Shown: one piece after another, positions 43,328 through 51,789 of the stretch
Layout: each line of letters starts with the position of its first letter
How positions within the stretch are numbered: position 1 is the stretch's first letter
Source of the DNA: Paraburkholderia caffeinilytica
GTDB taxonomy: Bacteria > Pseudomonadota > Gammaproteobacteria > Burkholderiales > Burkholderiaceae
Assembly (NCBI RefSeq): GCF_003368325.1
Contig: NZ_CP031467.1
Span: 620,001 to 684,000 of the forward strand
Length of the DNA: 64,000 nucleotides
Reading direction: 5' to 3'
Made by a program: the position numbers and the translations under genes
Notes under the pieces: generated by a model
Database searches by the model: none
Seen by the model: the letters and a program-made list of their open reading frames with translations, nothing else
Told to the model about the DNA's origin: nothing

Positions 43328-44050
43328 TCAAGCGTCGCCGGCCAGCACCTGGGCGATGTGCAGCACGCGCGTGGCGGTATCGCCGGTGCGCCGCAAGCGG
43401 CCTTCGATATTGAGCATGCAGCCGAGGTCGCCGAGCACCACCGTGCCGGCGCCGCTCGCGCCGATATTCGCGCATTTTTCGTCGACGATCGCCGTGGAGA
43501 TGTCGCCGTGCTTGATCGCGAAGGTGCCGCCGAAGCCGCAGCAATGCTCGCAATCCTTCATTTCGGTCACCGCCACGCCCACCTGCGCCAGCAACGCACG
43601 CGGTTGCGCCTTGACCCCAAGTTCGCGCAGCCCGGAGCAGGAATCGTGGTACGTCACCTGGCCCGCGAACTCGCCGGGCTGCAATTGCACCTTGGCCACA
43701 TTGACGAGGAAATCGGTCAACTCGAACACTTTGGCCCGCAACCGGCCAAAGCGGTTCATCAGCTCCGGATCGTCCGCGAACAGGTCGCCGTAATGCGCGC
43801 GGATCATGCCGCCGCACGAACCGGACGGCACCACGACATAGTCGAACTGTTCGAACTCGCGCAAGGTTTTCTCGGCCAGATCGCGCGCAATGCGCCGCTC
43901 GCCCGAGTTGTACGCGGGCTGTCCGCAACAGGTTTGCGCGGGCGGCACCATGACCTCGAAACCGGCGCCTTCGATCAGCTTGATGACCGAAAAGCCGATC
44001 TCGGGACGCATCAGGTCGATCAGGCAGGTGACGAACAATCCGACTCGCAT
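43328..44050 (-). CDS. lutA: lactate utilisation (Fe-S)-binding protein LutA
   Basis: 240 residues from ATG 44050 (MRVGLFVTCLIDLMRPE). Two cysteine-rich CCG domains: PAQTCCGQPAYNSGE, YHDSCSGLRELGV and HCCGFGGTFAIKHGD. Homologous to YkgE and the GlcF/HdrB family. Divergent from the IclR gene, with a palindrome in the shared promoter region. Confidence 0.93.
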   Translation of the reverse strand: MRVGLFVTCLIDLMRPEIGFSVIKLIEGAGFEVMVPPAQTCCGQPAYNSGERRIARDLAEKTLREFEQFDYVVVPSGSCGGMIRAHYGDLFADDPELMNRFGRLRAKVFELTDFLVNVAKVQLQPGEFAGQVTYHDSCSGLRELGVKAQPRALLAQVGVAVTEMKDCEHCCGFGGTFAIKHGDISTAIVDEKCANIGASGAGTVVLGDLGCMLNIEGRLRRTGDTATRVLHIAQVLAGDA

Positions 44051-44140
44051 GAGCCCTCCTTCGGGAAAACGTCCCTGATTATCCGCTGTTTGCCGAACAA
44101 TACCAACGGCCGGAAGGCATAGGACGAATGCCACGTTAAA

Positions 44141-44158
44141 TTGGAATAGGCGTTCCAA
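44141..44158. promoter_or_regulatory. candidate IclR-family operator
   Basis: TTGGAATAGGCGTTCCAA: perfect 6-bp inverted repeat with a 6-bp spacer, between divergent lutA and iclR. GGAA...TTCC half-sites are common for IclR-type regulators. Confidence 0.6.
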
Positions 44159-44229
44159 CCGCTTTCCATCTTTTCACAATACGGGATACAATCAATTTCC
44201 GCTGTTTGACGCATCAACCGATTCCTCCC

Positions 44230-45036
44230 ATGAGCGACACGAACCCGGATCCCAAAACTTCGATCCAGGTGATCGAACGCATGATGCGCTTGCTCGATGC
44301 ACTCGCCGCGCATAGCGACCCGGTCAGCCTGAAAGAACTCGCCATCCGCACGGAGCTGCACCCGTCCACCGCGCACCGCATCCTGAATGACATGGTGATG
44401 TGCCGGCTGGTCGACCGCTCGGACCCCGGCACTTACCGCCTCGGCATGCGCCTGCTCGAACTGGGCAATCTGGTGAAGGCGCGGCTGTCGGTACGCGACG
44501 CGGCACTCACGCCGATGCGCGAACTGCACCGTCAAACCGGGCAGACCGTGAACCTGTCGGTGCGCCAGGGCGACGAGATCGTCTATATCGAACGCGCCTA
44601 CTCCGAGCGCTCCGGCATGCAGGTCGTGCGGGCGATTGGCGGGCGCGCGCCGCTGCATCTGACCTCGGTCGGCAAGCTCTTCCTCGCCGCGGACGAATCG
44701 ACCCGCGTGCGGGCCTACGCCACGCGCACCGGCCTGTCCGGTCACACGCAGAACAGCATCACCGATCTGACCAAACTTGAACGCGAGCTGTCGCACGTGC
44801 GCCAGCAGGCCTGTGCACGCGACAACGAAGAGCTGGAACTGGGCGTGCGATGCATCGCAGCGGGGATTTACGACGACACCGGCAAACTGGTCGCCGGCCT
44901 GTCGCTGTCGGCCCCGGCGGATCGCTTGCAGGATTCGTGGCTGGGGCAGCTCAGCCAAACGGCGCTGTTGATTTCCGAGTCGCTGGGTTATCGCCCTCAG
45001 ACGCCGCAGGAGCCTACACATTCCCAGCACGCGTAA
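44230..45036 (+). CDS. IclR family transcriptional regulator
   Basis: 268 residues from ATG 44230 (MSDTNPDPKTSIQVIERM). Winged HTH (VSLKELAIRTELHPSTAHRIL) and the C-terminal IclR effector domain (IGGRAPLHLTSVGKLFLAA, LGVRCIAAGIYDDTGKLV). Divergent from lutAB, so it most likely controls lactate use; the effector is unknown. A TACAAT hexamer at 44187-44192 could be its -10 box. A terminator follows. Confidence 0.92.
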   Translation: MSDTNPDPKTSIQVIERMMRLLDALAAHSDPVSLKELAIRTELHPSTAHRILNDMVMCRLVDRSDPGTYRLGMRLLELGNLVKARLSVRDAALTPMRELHRQTGQTVNLSVRQGDEIVYIERAYSERSGMQVVRAIGGRAPLHLTSVGKLFLAADESTRVRAYATRTGLSGHTQNSITDLTKLERELSHVRQQACARDNEELELGVRCIAAGIYDDTGKLVAGLSLSAPADRLQDSWLGQLSQTALLISESLGYRPQTPQEPTHSQHA

Positions 45037-45065
45037 GCGGATGGCCGCCCTGCCTCCGAGTCAAT

Positions 45066-45096
45066 AAAAAAGCCTCGCATTCCGCGAGGCTTTTTT
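45066..45096 (+). terminator. bidirectional terminator after iclR
   Basis: 13-bp stem AAAAAAGCCTCGC / GCGAGGCTTTTTT with a 5-base loop, 29 bp past the iclR stop. The symmetric A/T arms also suit the convergent pbpG gene. Confidence 0.93.
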
Positions 45097-45144
45097 CTGG
45101 CCGGTTCAAAAACCGGCCGCCAGAGCGCGCTAGCGCAACTTCAT

Positions 45145-46329
45145 TCAGGTGCCCGCGCCACCTGCATCCGCGCTGGTGATGCGCGGCTGGTCGCCGCCGT
45201 TATCGAGCCACGTGCGCAAACGCGTCGCGTCCGCAAAGCGCGAGTATTTACCCGACGAGTCGAGCAGCACGATGATCATCGGACGACCGTGAATGGTCGC
45301 CTGCATCACGAGACACTCGCCCGCTTCGTTGATGAAGCCGGTCTTTTGCAGACCGATGTCCCACGTGGGGTTACGCACCAGGGCATTTGTGCTGTTGTAC
45401 GCCAGCGAACGCTTGCCGGTGTACACCTCGTAGCTGTGATCGGTGGAGAACTTGCGGATCAGCGGATACTGATACGCCGCGTTGACCATCTTTACGAGGT
45501 CACGCGCGCTCGACACGTTCTGGCTCGTCAAACCCGTGGGGTTTTCAAAGTGCGTGTCGGTCATGCCGAGTTGCTTGGCCTTCGCGTTCATGGCCGCGAG
45601 AAAGGCCGGACGGCCGCCCGGGAAATAACGCGACATCGCTGCGGCCGCGCGATTTTCCGAGGCCATCAGCGCGATGTGCAGCATGTCTTCGCGCGAGAGC
45701 ACCGAGCCCACCGACAGACGCGAGCCGGTGTTCTTCTCGTAGTCGCGGTCTTCGTCGGTGACTTCGATCTGATCGGTCATCGGCTCTTTCGAATCGAGCA
45801 CGACCATCGCGGTCATCAGCTTGGTGATCGACGCGATCGGCACCACGGCGCGCGAATTCTTGTCGAACAGCGATTCGCCGGTGTTCTGATCGATCACGTA
45901 GGCAACGCTTGAACGCAGCATCAGCGCGTCCGGCGTGTCGTGCAGACCGAAAGCCTGGCCGACGCTAGGCTGACGCGGTTCGTACGCGACGCGGCGCATC
46001 ACCGAATGGTGGTGACCGTTCGACGAGTACGTCACGCGCTTGCGCTTGACGCTCGCGCGCGGCGCGTCGTCATCCGCGGCAGCCACGGTCTTTACAGCGG
46101 CGCCTTTGACGGCCTTCTTGCTCGACACTTTGTCGGCGGCGGCCGCAGCGGGCTTTTTGGCCGCTTTCGTATGTTTGGAGGTTTTTGCCGTTGTGGCGGG
46201 CGTGGCGGCAAGAGTGCTCACAGGCGTGGCGAACGCCGCCGCGATGACCATGGAGACGGCCACCGACAGAGCGGTGCTGCGGGCCGCGCCGTGGATCACT
46301 TTTAGCGACGAAAACATGTCGGTTTTCAT
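45145..46329 (-). CDS. pbpG: D-alanyl-D-alanine endopeptidase, PBP7/DacD type
   Basis: Penicillin-binding peptidase S11 that cleaves peptidoglycan crosslinks. About 394 residues from ATG 46329 (MKTDMFSSLKVI; ATG 46317 also possible). Signal peptide, then a Lys/Ala-rich linker (KTSKHTKAAKKPAAAAADK), then the catalytic domain with SITKLM (SxxK), ASENRAAAAM (SxN) and LQKTGFINEAG (KTG). The basic linker is longer than in E. coli PbpG and may bind the cell wall or acidic polymers. Confidence 0.9.
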   Translation of the reverse strand: MKTDMFSSLKVIHGAARSTALSVAVSMVIAAAFATPVSTLAATPATTAKTSKHTKAAKKPAAAAADKVSSKKAVKGAAVKTVAAADDDAPRASVKRKRVTYSSNGHHHSVMRRVAYEPRQPSVGQAFGLHDTPDALMLRSSVAYVIDQNTGESLFDKNSRAVVPIASITKLMTAMVVLDSKEPMTDQIEVTDEDRDYEKNTGSRLSVGSVLSREDMLHIALMASENRAAAAMSRYFPGGRPAFLAAMNAKAKQLGMTDTHFENPTGLTSQNVSSARDLVKMVNAAYQYPLIRKFSTDHSYEVYTGKRSLAYNSTNALVRNPTWDIGLQKTGFINEAGECLVMQATIHGRPMIIVLLDSSGKYSRFADATRLRTWLDNGGDQPRITSADAGGAGT

Positions 46330-46938
46330 GGGTGTTCGGTAGGGAGCGGCGAGAGGTTTCCGCAAGTGTAGTAAAACAACGAAAAATTAGCAATTTGAAG
46401 CACTTATACGCGCTCCTTAAACCGGCTTGTAAGCTCCGATCGCAAAAACACGAATAAGTGCCGCGCTTCGATCGAAAAAAACGATCGCCAACGCGCTTCG
46501 TCTCGCCTTTGCCGCCATATGCCGGAATCGAGCCGACTCTTTCAGCATAACGGCAATTTCGAGACAACCTTGATCAGGGGAAATACGGTCAGAGCGCAGG
46601 CATGTAAAGCGTTGCCGGCGCACCGGAACGTCGAAGAGGTCTCGCCGCAAGCTGTTAAACGCCTGCTGGAGACCGCCAACGCGCATTCGACCGGCATAGA
46701 GGATTAACGTTCCGTGACACTTTCCGGTTTACATCGGCGCGGCCAATTGGTGGTTTTTTGTCAAATATCGATGCCCCCGCCAGCGCTGCGCCTCATCAAG
46801 TAGTCAAAATCTCTCGTGAAATCGGTAACAAATACGGATTTATCCCGCACCAGCACGGTGCAACAGACAAATCAACCTGCGTCAAACGAATGTCATGCTT
46901 GCTGCATAAGATGTTGTTTTATCAGCAATTTCTTAACA

Positions 46939-46953
46939 TTGTGCGACGCACAA
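46939..46953 (+). promoter_or_regulatory. 15-bp palindrome upstream of phaP, candidate PhaR site
   Basis: TTGTGCGACGCACAA, a perfect palindrome around one base, 7 bp before the -35 box. Its core TGC-N3-GCA agrees with the motif that I recall for PhaR repressors of phasin genes. Confidence 0.55.
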
Positions 46954-46960
46954 AAAACAC

Positions 46961-46988
46961 TTGACATTCGTTGCCGCCATCCTAAAAT
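46961..46988 (+). promoter_or_regulatory. phaP sigma70 promoter
   Basis: TTGACA (perfect -35), 16-bp spacer, TAAAAT (-10, 5 of 6). Predicted start near 46995 gives a 5' leader of about 109 nt. Confidence 0.85.
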
Positions 46989-47000
46989 AGGAACCATTGC

Positions 47001-47009
47001 TGCGATGCA
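47001..47009 (+). promoter_or_regulatory. second TGC-N3-GCA site at the phaP start of transcription
   Basis: TGCGATGCA lies about 13-21 bp past the -10 box, so a bound repressor would block initiation or escape. It shares its core with the palindrome at 46939-46953. Confidence 0.5.
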
Positions 47010-47103
47010 CAATACATCGCGGTCCGGGGAGACGATCTGAGAGCGTCTCGCCACCAACCCAATGCGGTCCGCACAGACAGACCGCGATCCAGGAGCGTAA
47101 ACC

Positions 47104-47676
47104 ATGACTCTGCTGACCCCTGAGCAATTCGCTGCAGCCCAGAAAGCCAACTTTGAAACGCTGTTCGGTCTGACGACCAAGGCATTCGAAGGCGTCGAAA
47201 AGCTGGTTGAACTGAACCTGCAAGTCGTGAAATCGACGCTCGCGGAAAGCCAGGAAAATGCCCAGCGCGCGCTGTCGGTGAAGGACGCGCAGGAACTGCT
47301 GGCACTGCAAGCGAGCCTCGCACAGCCGGTGGCTGAAAAGGCGCTGTCATACGGCCGTCACGTGTATGAAATCGTTTCGGCAACGCAAGGTGAATTCACC
47401 CGCGTCGCAGAAGCCCAATTCGAAGAGCAAAACCGCAAGGTCCAGTCGCTCGTCGAAAACGTTGCGAAGAATGCCCCGGCCGGTTCGGAAACCGCTGTCG
47501 CCGTGCTGAAGTCGGCTATCACCGCCGCCAACACCACGTACGAAACGGTCCACAAGGCAACCAAGCAAGCTGTCGAAATCGCCGAAAGCAACTTCAATGC
47601 TGCCGCAACGGCCGCATCGAAGGCAGCGTCGCAAGCCGCTGCACAAGCATCGCGCTCGGCAAAGAAGGCAGTCTAA
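47104..47676 (+). CDS. phaP: phasin, polyhydroxyalkanoate granule-associated protein
   Basis: 190 residues of amphipathic helix: [19 protein letters not shown], then [20 protein letters not shown], ending in an Ala/Ser/Lys tail ([20 protein letters not shown]). This is the short PhaP phasin family that coats polyhydroxybutyrate granules, setting their number and size. AGGAG precedes the ATG. Monocistronic, with strong promoter and terminators. It implies that the organism stores PHB. Confidence 0.96.
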   Translation: MTLLTPEQFAAAQKANFETLFGLTTKAFEGVEKLVELNLQVVKSTLAESQENAQRALSVKDAQELLALQASLAQPVAEKALSYGRHVYEIVSATQGEFTRVAEAQFEEQNRKVQSLVENVAKNAPAGSETAVAVLKSAITAANTTYETVHKATKQAVEIAESNFNAAATAASKAASQAAAQASRSAKKAV

Positions 47677-47824
47677 GTTTCAAAGCTGCCGAGTTTCCTG
47701 CATATCACGCCGGCCCGCCTCACAGGCAGGGCCGGCGTTATCGCAAGCAACAGCGTCGTGCCGTTGCCGCTCACACGGTTCTATTTGGCCGAACGCTCCG
47801 ATACGTTGAACAACGTATCGTTTG

Positions 47825-47850
47825 CCCGGCGAAAGGCCGGGATTTTTTTT
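47825..47850 (+). terminator. terminator downstream of phaP
   Basis: Stem CCCGGC-GAAAG-GCCGGG followed by eight T. Confidence 0.9.
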
Positions 47851-47919
47851 CCCGCTGCCTGAGAGGCGCGGCGCATGGTGCATGCGTTGCTTCACGGCAA
47901 GCGCTCTACGCTGCTTGCT

Positions 47920-47961
47920 AAAAAAAACGGCGCGCCCTTTGCGGGGCGCGCCGTTTTTTTT
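47920..47961. terminator. strong bidirectional terminator between phaP and lpdA
   Basis: 18-bp stem: eight A plus CGGCGCGCCC, loop TTTGCG, GGGCGCGCCG plus eight T. Functions on both strands; suits lpdA and phaP. Confidence 0.93.
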
Positions 47962-48013
47962 GCTTCTGCTGCCTTCTTCAAAGCTCGCCTGCATGCAGGC
48001 GAGCCCGGCCGCA

Positions 48014-49789
48014 TTACTTCTTTTTCTGCGGCGGCAGGTCAGTGCAGACGCCTTCGTACAACTCGGCGGCCATACCGATCGATTCGCCGAGCGTCGGGTG
48101 CGGGTGAATCGTCTTACCGATATCCGTTGCGTCCGCACCCATTTCGACCGCGAGACACACTTCGCTGATCAGGTCGCCCGCGTTCAAACCGACGATCCCG
48201 CCGCCGATCACGCGATGCGTTTCTTCGTCGAACAACAGCTTCGTGAAGCCTTCGTCACGGCCGTTGGCGATGGCGCGGCCCGAAGCGGCCCACGGGAACA
48301 CCGCCTTGCCGTACTTGATACCCTCGGCCTTCAGCTGGTCTTCCGTCTTGCCGGCCCACGCCACTTCCGGATCGGTGTAGGCCACCGACGGGATCTGCAG
48401 CGCGTCGAAGTACGCTTTTTCGCCATGTGCGACTTCGGCGGCGACGTGAGCTTCATGCACGGCTTTGTGCGCGAGCATCGGCTGACCGACGATATCGCCG
48501 ATCGCGAAGATATGCGGCACGTTGGTGCGCATCTGCTTGTCGACGTCGATGAAGCCGCGATCCGTTACCGCCACGCCGGCCTTGTCCGCGCCGATCTTCT
48601 TGCCATTCGGCGTGCGGCCGACGGCGACCAGCACGAGGTCATAGCGTTGCGCTTCGGCCGGCGCCTTTTCGCCTTCGAACGACACATAGATGCCGTCGTC
48701 CTTCGCTTCTGCCGCGGTGGTTTTGGTCTTCAGCATGACGTTGGCGAAACGCTTGCTGTTGTACTTCTCCCAGACCTTGACCAGATCGCGATCCGCGCCG
48801 GCCATCAGACCGTCGAGCATTTCGACCACGTCGATCTGCGCACCGAGCGTCGCGTACACCGTTGCCATTTCGAGGCCGATGATGCCGCCGCCGATCACCA
48901 GCATGCGTTGCGGAATCTGACGCAGTTCGAGCGCGCCGGTCGAATCGACCACACGCGGATCTTCCGGAATGAACGGCAGCTTCACCGCTTCCGAGCCTGC
49001 GGCGATGATTGCCTGCTTGAACTTGACGACCTTCTTCCCGCCTTCGGTCTGCACTTCCATGTGATGCGGATCGACGAACGAGCCCGTGCCCGTCACGACT
49101 TCGACCTTGCGCATCTTGGCCATGCCGGCGAGACCGCCGGTGAGCTTCTTGACGACGCCCGACTTGAAGTCACGCAGCTTGTCGAGATCGATTTGCGGCT
49201 TGCCGAACGTGATGCCATGCGAGCCGAGCGCTTCCGCTTCGTCGATGACGAGCGCCGTGTGCAACAGCGCCTTCGACGGAATACAGCCGACATTCAGACA
49301 GACGCCGCCGAGCGTTGAATAGCGTTCGACGAGCACCGTCTTCATGCCGAGGTCGGCCGAGCGGAATGCCGCCGAGTAACCGCCGGGGCCCGAACCGAGC
49401 ACGAGCATGTCGCACTCGATATCCGCGCTGCCGGCGAAGCTACCGGCTTGCGGAGCGGGCGCAGCCGCTTTGGACGCAGGCGCGGGCGCCGGTGCAGGCG
49501 CTGCCGCCGGAGCGGGTGCTTGCTCAGGCGCCTTGGCCGGCGCTGCGTCTGCAGACGTTTCGACAAGCGCGATGAGTGTGCCTTGCGAGACTTTGTCACC
49601 GGCTTTGACGCGCACTTCCTTGACCGTGCCGGCGGTATCGCTCGGCACTTCGATGGAGGCCTTATCGGACTCGAGCGTCATGAGAGCCTGTTCGTTCTCG
49701 ATGACATCACCCGGTTTGATATTGACTTCGATGACATCGACGTCCTTGAAGTCACCGATATCCGGCACTTTTACTTCGACGAGACTCAT
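48014..49789 (-). CDS. lpdA: dihydrolipoyl dehydrogenase (E3) with N-terminal lipoyl domain
   Basis: FAD enzyme that reoxidises lipoamide in the pyruvate dehydrogenase complex. 591 residues: lipoyl domain (LESDKASIEV with lipoyl Lys), Ala/Pro hinge at about residues 80-118, FAD site LVLGSGPGGYSAAF, redox disulfide GGVCLNVGCIPSKAL, and C-terminal His-Glu in HPHPTLGESIG. The lipoyl-bearing E3 is typical of beta-proteobacteria and Neisseria. Downstream of aceF across a repeat element. Confidence 0.97.
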   Translation of the reverse strand: MSLVEVKVPDIGDFKDVDVIEVNIKPGDVIENEQALMTLESDKASIEVPSDTAGTVKEVRVKAGDKVSQGTLIALVETSADAAPAKAPEQAPAPAAAPAPAPAPASKAAAPAPQAGSFAGSADIECDMLVLGSGPGGYSAAFRSADLGMKTVLVERYSTLGGVCLNVGCIPSKALLHTALVIDEAEALGSHGITFGKPQIDLDKLRDFKSGVVKKLTGGLAGMAKMRKVEVVTGTGSFVDPHHMEVQTEGGKKVVKFKQAIIAAGSEAVKLPFIPEDPRVVDSTGALELRQIPQRMLVIGGGIIGLEMATVYATLGAQIDVVEMLDGLMAGADRDLVKVWEKYNSKRFANVMLKTKTTAAEAKDDGIYVSFEGEKAPAEAQRYDLVLVAVGRTPNGKKIGADKAGVAVTDRGFIDVDKQMRTNVPHIFAIGDIVGQPMLAHKAVHEAHVAAEVAHGEKAYFDALQIPSVAYTDPEVAWAGKTEDQLKAEGIKYGKAVFPWAASGRAIANGRDEGFTKLLFDEETHRVIGGGIVGLNAGDLISEVCLAVEMGADATDIGKTIHPHPTLGESIGMAAELYEGVCTDLPPQKKK

Positions 49790-49889
49790 AGTGTCCCCTT
49801 CTCTTATTGATCGTGATGAGGCGACGAACCCAAAAAATGCAGCCTATAAGCCGGCAACGCCCTGGACAGAATCAACCTTTGCTGTCCGC

Positions 49890-49980
49890 CCAAGGACGCG
49901 CCTTTCTTTTGCCTACTTTTCTTTGGAAGACAAAGAAAAGTAGGTGCCGCCCCGCACAGGGGCGACGCTAATAGACCAAC
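49890..49980. repeat. dispersed Burkholderia-type intergenic repeat with two hairpins
   Basis: CCTACTTTTCTTTG at 49912-49925 pairs with CAAAGAAAAGTAGG at 49931-49944 (loop GAAGA), followed by CGCCCC-GCACA-GGGGCG at 49948-49964. I recognise this string as one that recurs between genes in Burkholderia and Paraburkholderia genomes. It lies between aceF and lpdA. Confidence 0.75.
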
Positions 49981-50044
49981 ATGAAAACAGGTTCAACGAG
50001 AAACGCGGATAACTGATAAACACAGCGCCCCGCGCAACATCAGA

Positions 50045-51703
50045 TCAAAGAATCACACGCCGAAAATCGGCAAGAATCGCACCCAGATACGCATTGAACC
50101 GCGCCGCCGCAGCACCATCAATTACCCGATGGTCATACGACAAGGAAAGCGGCAAAGTCAGACGCGGCACAAACTGCTTGCCATCCCAAACCGGCTTCAT
50201 CGCACCACGCGACAACCCGAGAATGGCGACTTCAGGCGCATTGATAATCGGCGTGAAATTAGTCCCGCCAATACCGCCGAGCGAAGAAATCGAGAAGCAG
50301 CCGCCTTGCATCTGATCCGGCTTCAGCTTGCCATCACGCGCGAGCTTCGAGAGCTCGGCCATTTCCTTCGCGATATCGATCAACCCTTTCTTGTCGGCAT
50401 CGCGAATCACCGGAACGACCAGACCATTCGGCGTATCGGCGGCAAATCCAATATGGAAATACTGCTTGAACACCAGGTTGTCGCCGTCGAGGCTGGCATT
50501 GAATGTCGGGAACTGCTTCAAGGCAGACACAACCGCCTTGATCACGAACGCCAGCATCGTGATCTTCACGCCGGCCTTTTCGTTTTCCTTGTTCAACTGC
50601 ACGCGCAGCGCTTCGAGATCGGTGATGTCCGCTTCGTCGTTATTCGTGACGTGCGGAATCATGACCCAGTTGCGATGCAAATTCGCGCCCGAGATTTTCT
50701 TGATGCGCGACAACGGCTTCGGATCGACCGGACCGAACTTGGTGAAGTCGACCTTCGGCCACGGCAGCAGATTCAATTCGCCGCCACCCGCGGCAGCCGG
50801 CGCTGCAGCACCTGCCGGCGCAGCACGCTGCCCCGTCATCACACCCTTGATGAAGCCGGTCACGTCCGCTTGCGTAATACGGCCCTTCGGACCCGTGCCC
50901 TGCACCTGAGTCACGTCGACGCCGAGTTCGCGCGCGAACTTGCGCACGGACGGCGAAGCGTGGCTCGGACGGCGAGCGCCACCCTCGCCAGCCTGAATCA
51001 GCGGTGCTTGTGCGAGCGCAGACGGCGAAGCCGGAGCGGGCGAAGGAGCAACCGGCGCATCCGACGGCTTCTCGAGCGCTTCCTGCCGCGGCGCCGGTGC
51101 GGCAGCCGCAGCCGGTGCAGCAGCGCCATCCGCTTCCAGCACGACGATGACCGAGCCTTCCGACACGGCATCCCCGACCTTGACCTTCAATTCCTTGACG
51201 ACGCCGGCGGCCGAGCTCGGCACGTCCATGGTCGCCTTATCGGATTCGAGCGTCACCAGCGACTGCTCTTTCTCGACGCGATCGCCGACCTTCACCGAGA
51301 CTTCAATCACGGGAATGTCTTTGTAGTCGCCGATATCCGGCACTTTGACTTCCTGCAGACCGCCGCCGGCGGCAGCGGACGCAGGCGCAGCAGCCGGCGC
51401 AGGCGACGGCGCCGCAACCGGTGCAGCAGCAGGCGCCGCAGCCGGTGCGGGAGCAGCAGCACCCGCACCGTCCAGCACGACGATCAGCGAGCCTTCCGAC
51501 ACGTTGTCGCCAACCTTGACCTTCACTTCCTTGACGACGCCGGCGGCCGAGCTCGGCACGTCCATCGTCGCCTTGTCGGATTCCAGCGTAACGAGCGATT
51601 GCTCTTTCTCGACGGTATCACCCGCCTTCACCAGCACCTCGATCACAGGAATATCCTTGTAATCGCCGATGTCCGGCACTTTGACTTCGATCGCTTGACT
51701 CAT
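50045..51703 (-). CDS. aceF: dihydrolipoyllysine acetyltransferase (PDH E2)
   Basis: Core of pyruvate dehydrogenase that transfers acetyl to CoA. 552 residues from ATG 51703: two lipoyl domains (each with LVTLESDKATMDVPSSAAG), Ala/Pro hinges, a peripheral-subunit-binding domain (ASPSVRKFARELGVDV) and the catalytic domain ending LSLSYDHRVIDGAAAARF (active His). The lipoyl domains are nearly identical. Directly follows aceE (86-bp gap). Confidence 0.97.
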   Translation of the reverse strand: MSQAIEVKVPDIGDYKDIPVIEVLVKAGDTVEKEQSLVTLESDKATMDVPSSAAGVVKEVKVKVGDNVSEGSLIVVLDGAGAAAPAPAAAPAAAPVAAPSPAPAAAPASAAAGGGLQEVKVPDIGDYKDIPVIEVSVKVGDRVEKEQSLVTLESDKATMDVPSSAAGVVKELKVKVGDAVSEGSVIVVLEADGAAAPAAAAAPAPRQEALEKPSDAPVAPSPAPASPSALAQAPLIQAGEGGARRPSHASPSVRKFARELGVDVTQVQGTGPKGRITQADVTGFIKGVMTGQRAAPAGAAAPAAAGGGELNLLPWPKVDFTKFGPVDPKPLSRIKKISGANLHRNWVMIPHVTNNDEADITDLEALRVQLNKENEKAGVKITMLAFVIKAVVSALKQFPTFNASLDGDNLVFKQYFHIGFAADTPNGLVVPVIRDADKKGLIDIAKEMAELSKLARDGKLKPDQMQGGCFSISSLGGIGGTNFTPIINAPEVAILGLSRGAMKPVWDGKQFVPRLTLPLSLSYDHRVIDGAAAARFNAYLGAILADFRRVIL

Positions 51704-51789
51704 TGTTAGTGTCTCCTGGGCCGCGCACGCCACCCGCTCCTGTCGATCAGGAGCAGGCGCGCACGCCGTGGCACACGGGGAATGATGCC

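Larger units (their letters stand above)
46330..47103. other. 774-bp region upstream of phaP
   Basis: No gene is supported; short open frames lack family features and ribosome-binding sites. From about 46745 to 46990 it is clearly more AT-rich than the surrounding genes. It ends in a well-formed sigma70 promoter flanked by two TGC-N3-GCA palindromes, then AGGAG before phaP. Confidence 0.6.
47677..48013. other. 337-bp convergent gap between phaP and lpdA, filled with hairpins
   Basis: No gene. It contains a 10-bp stem CGATACGTTG/CAACGTATCG (47799-47820), two intrinsic terminators listed separately, and a 22-bp perfect palindrome GCTCGCCTGCATGCAGGCGA (continuing GC) at 47983-48004 just beyond the lpdA stop. 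Confidence 0.75.

Noticed and set aside
46400..46710. Short frames in the phaP upstream region
   Set aside because: No ribosome-binding sites, no hydrophobic or conserved features; better read as non-coding.
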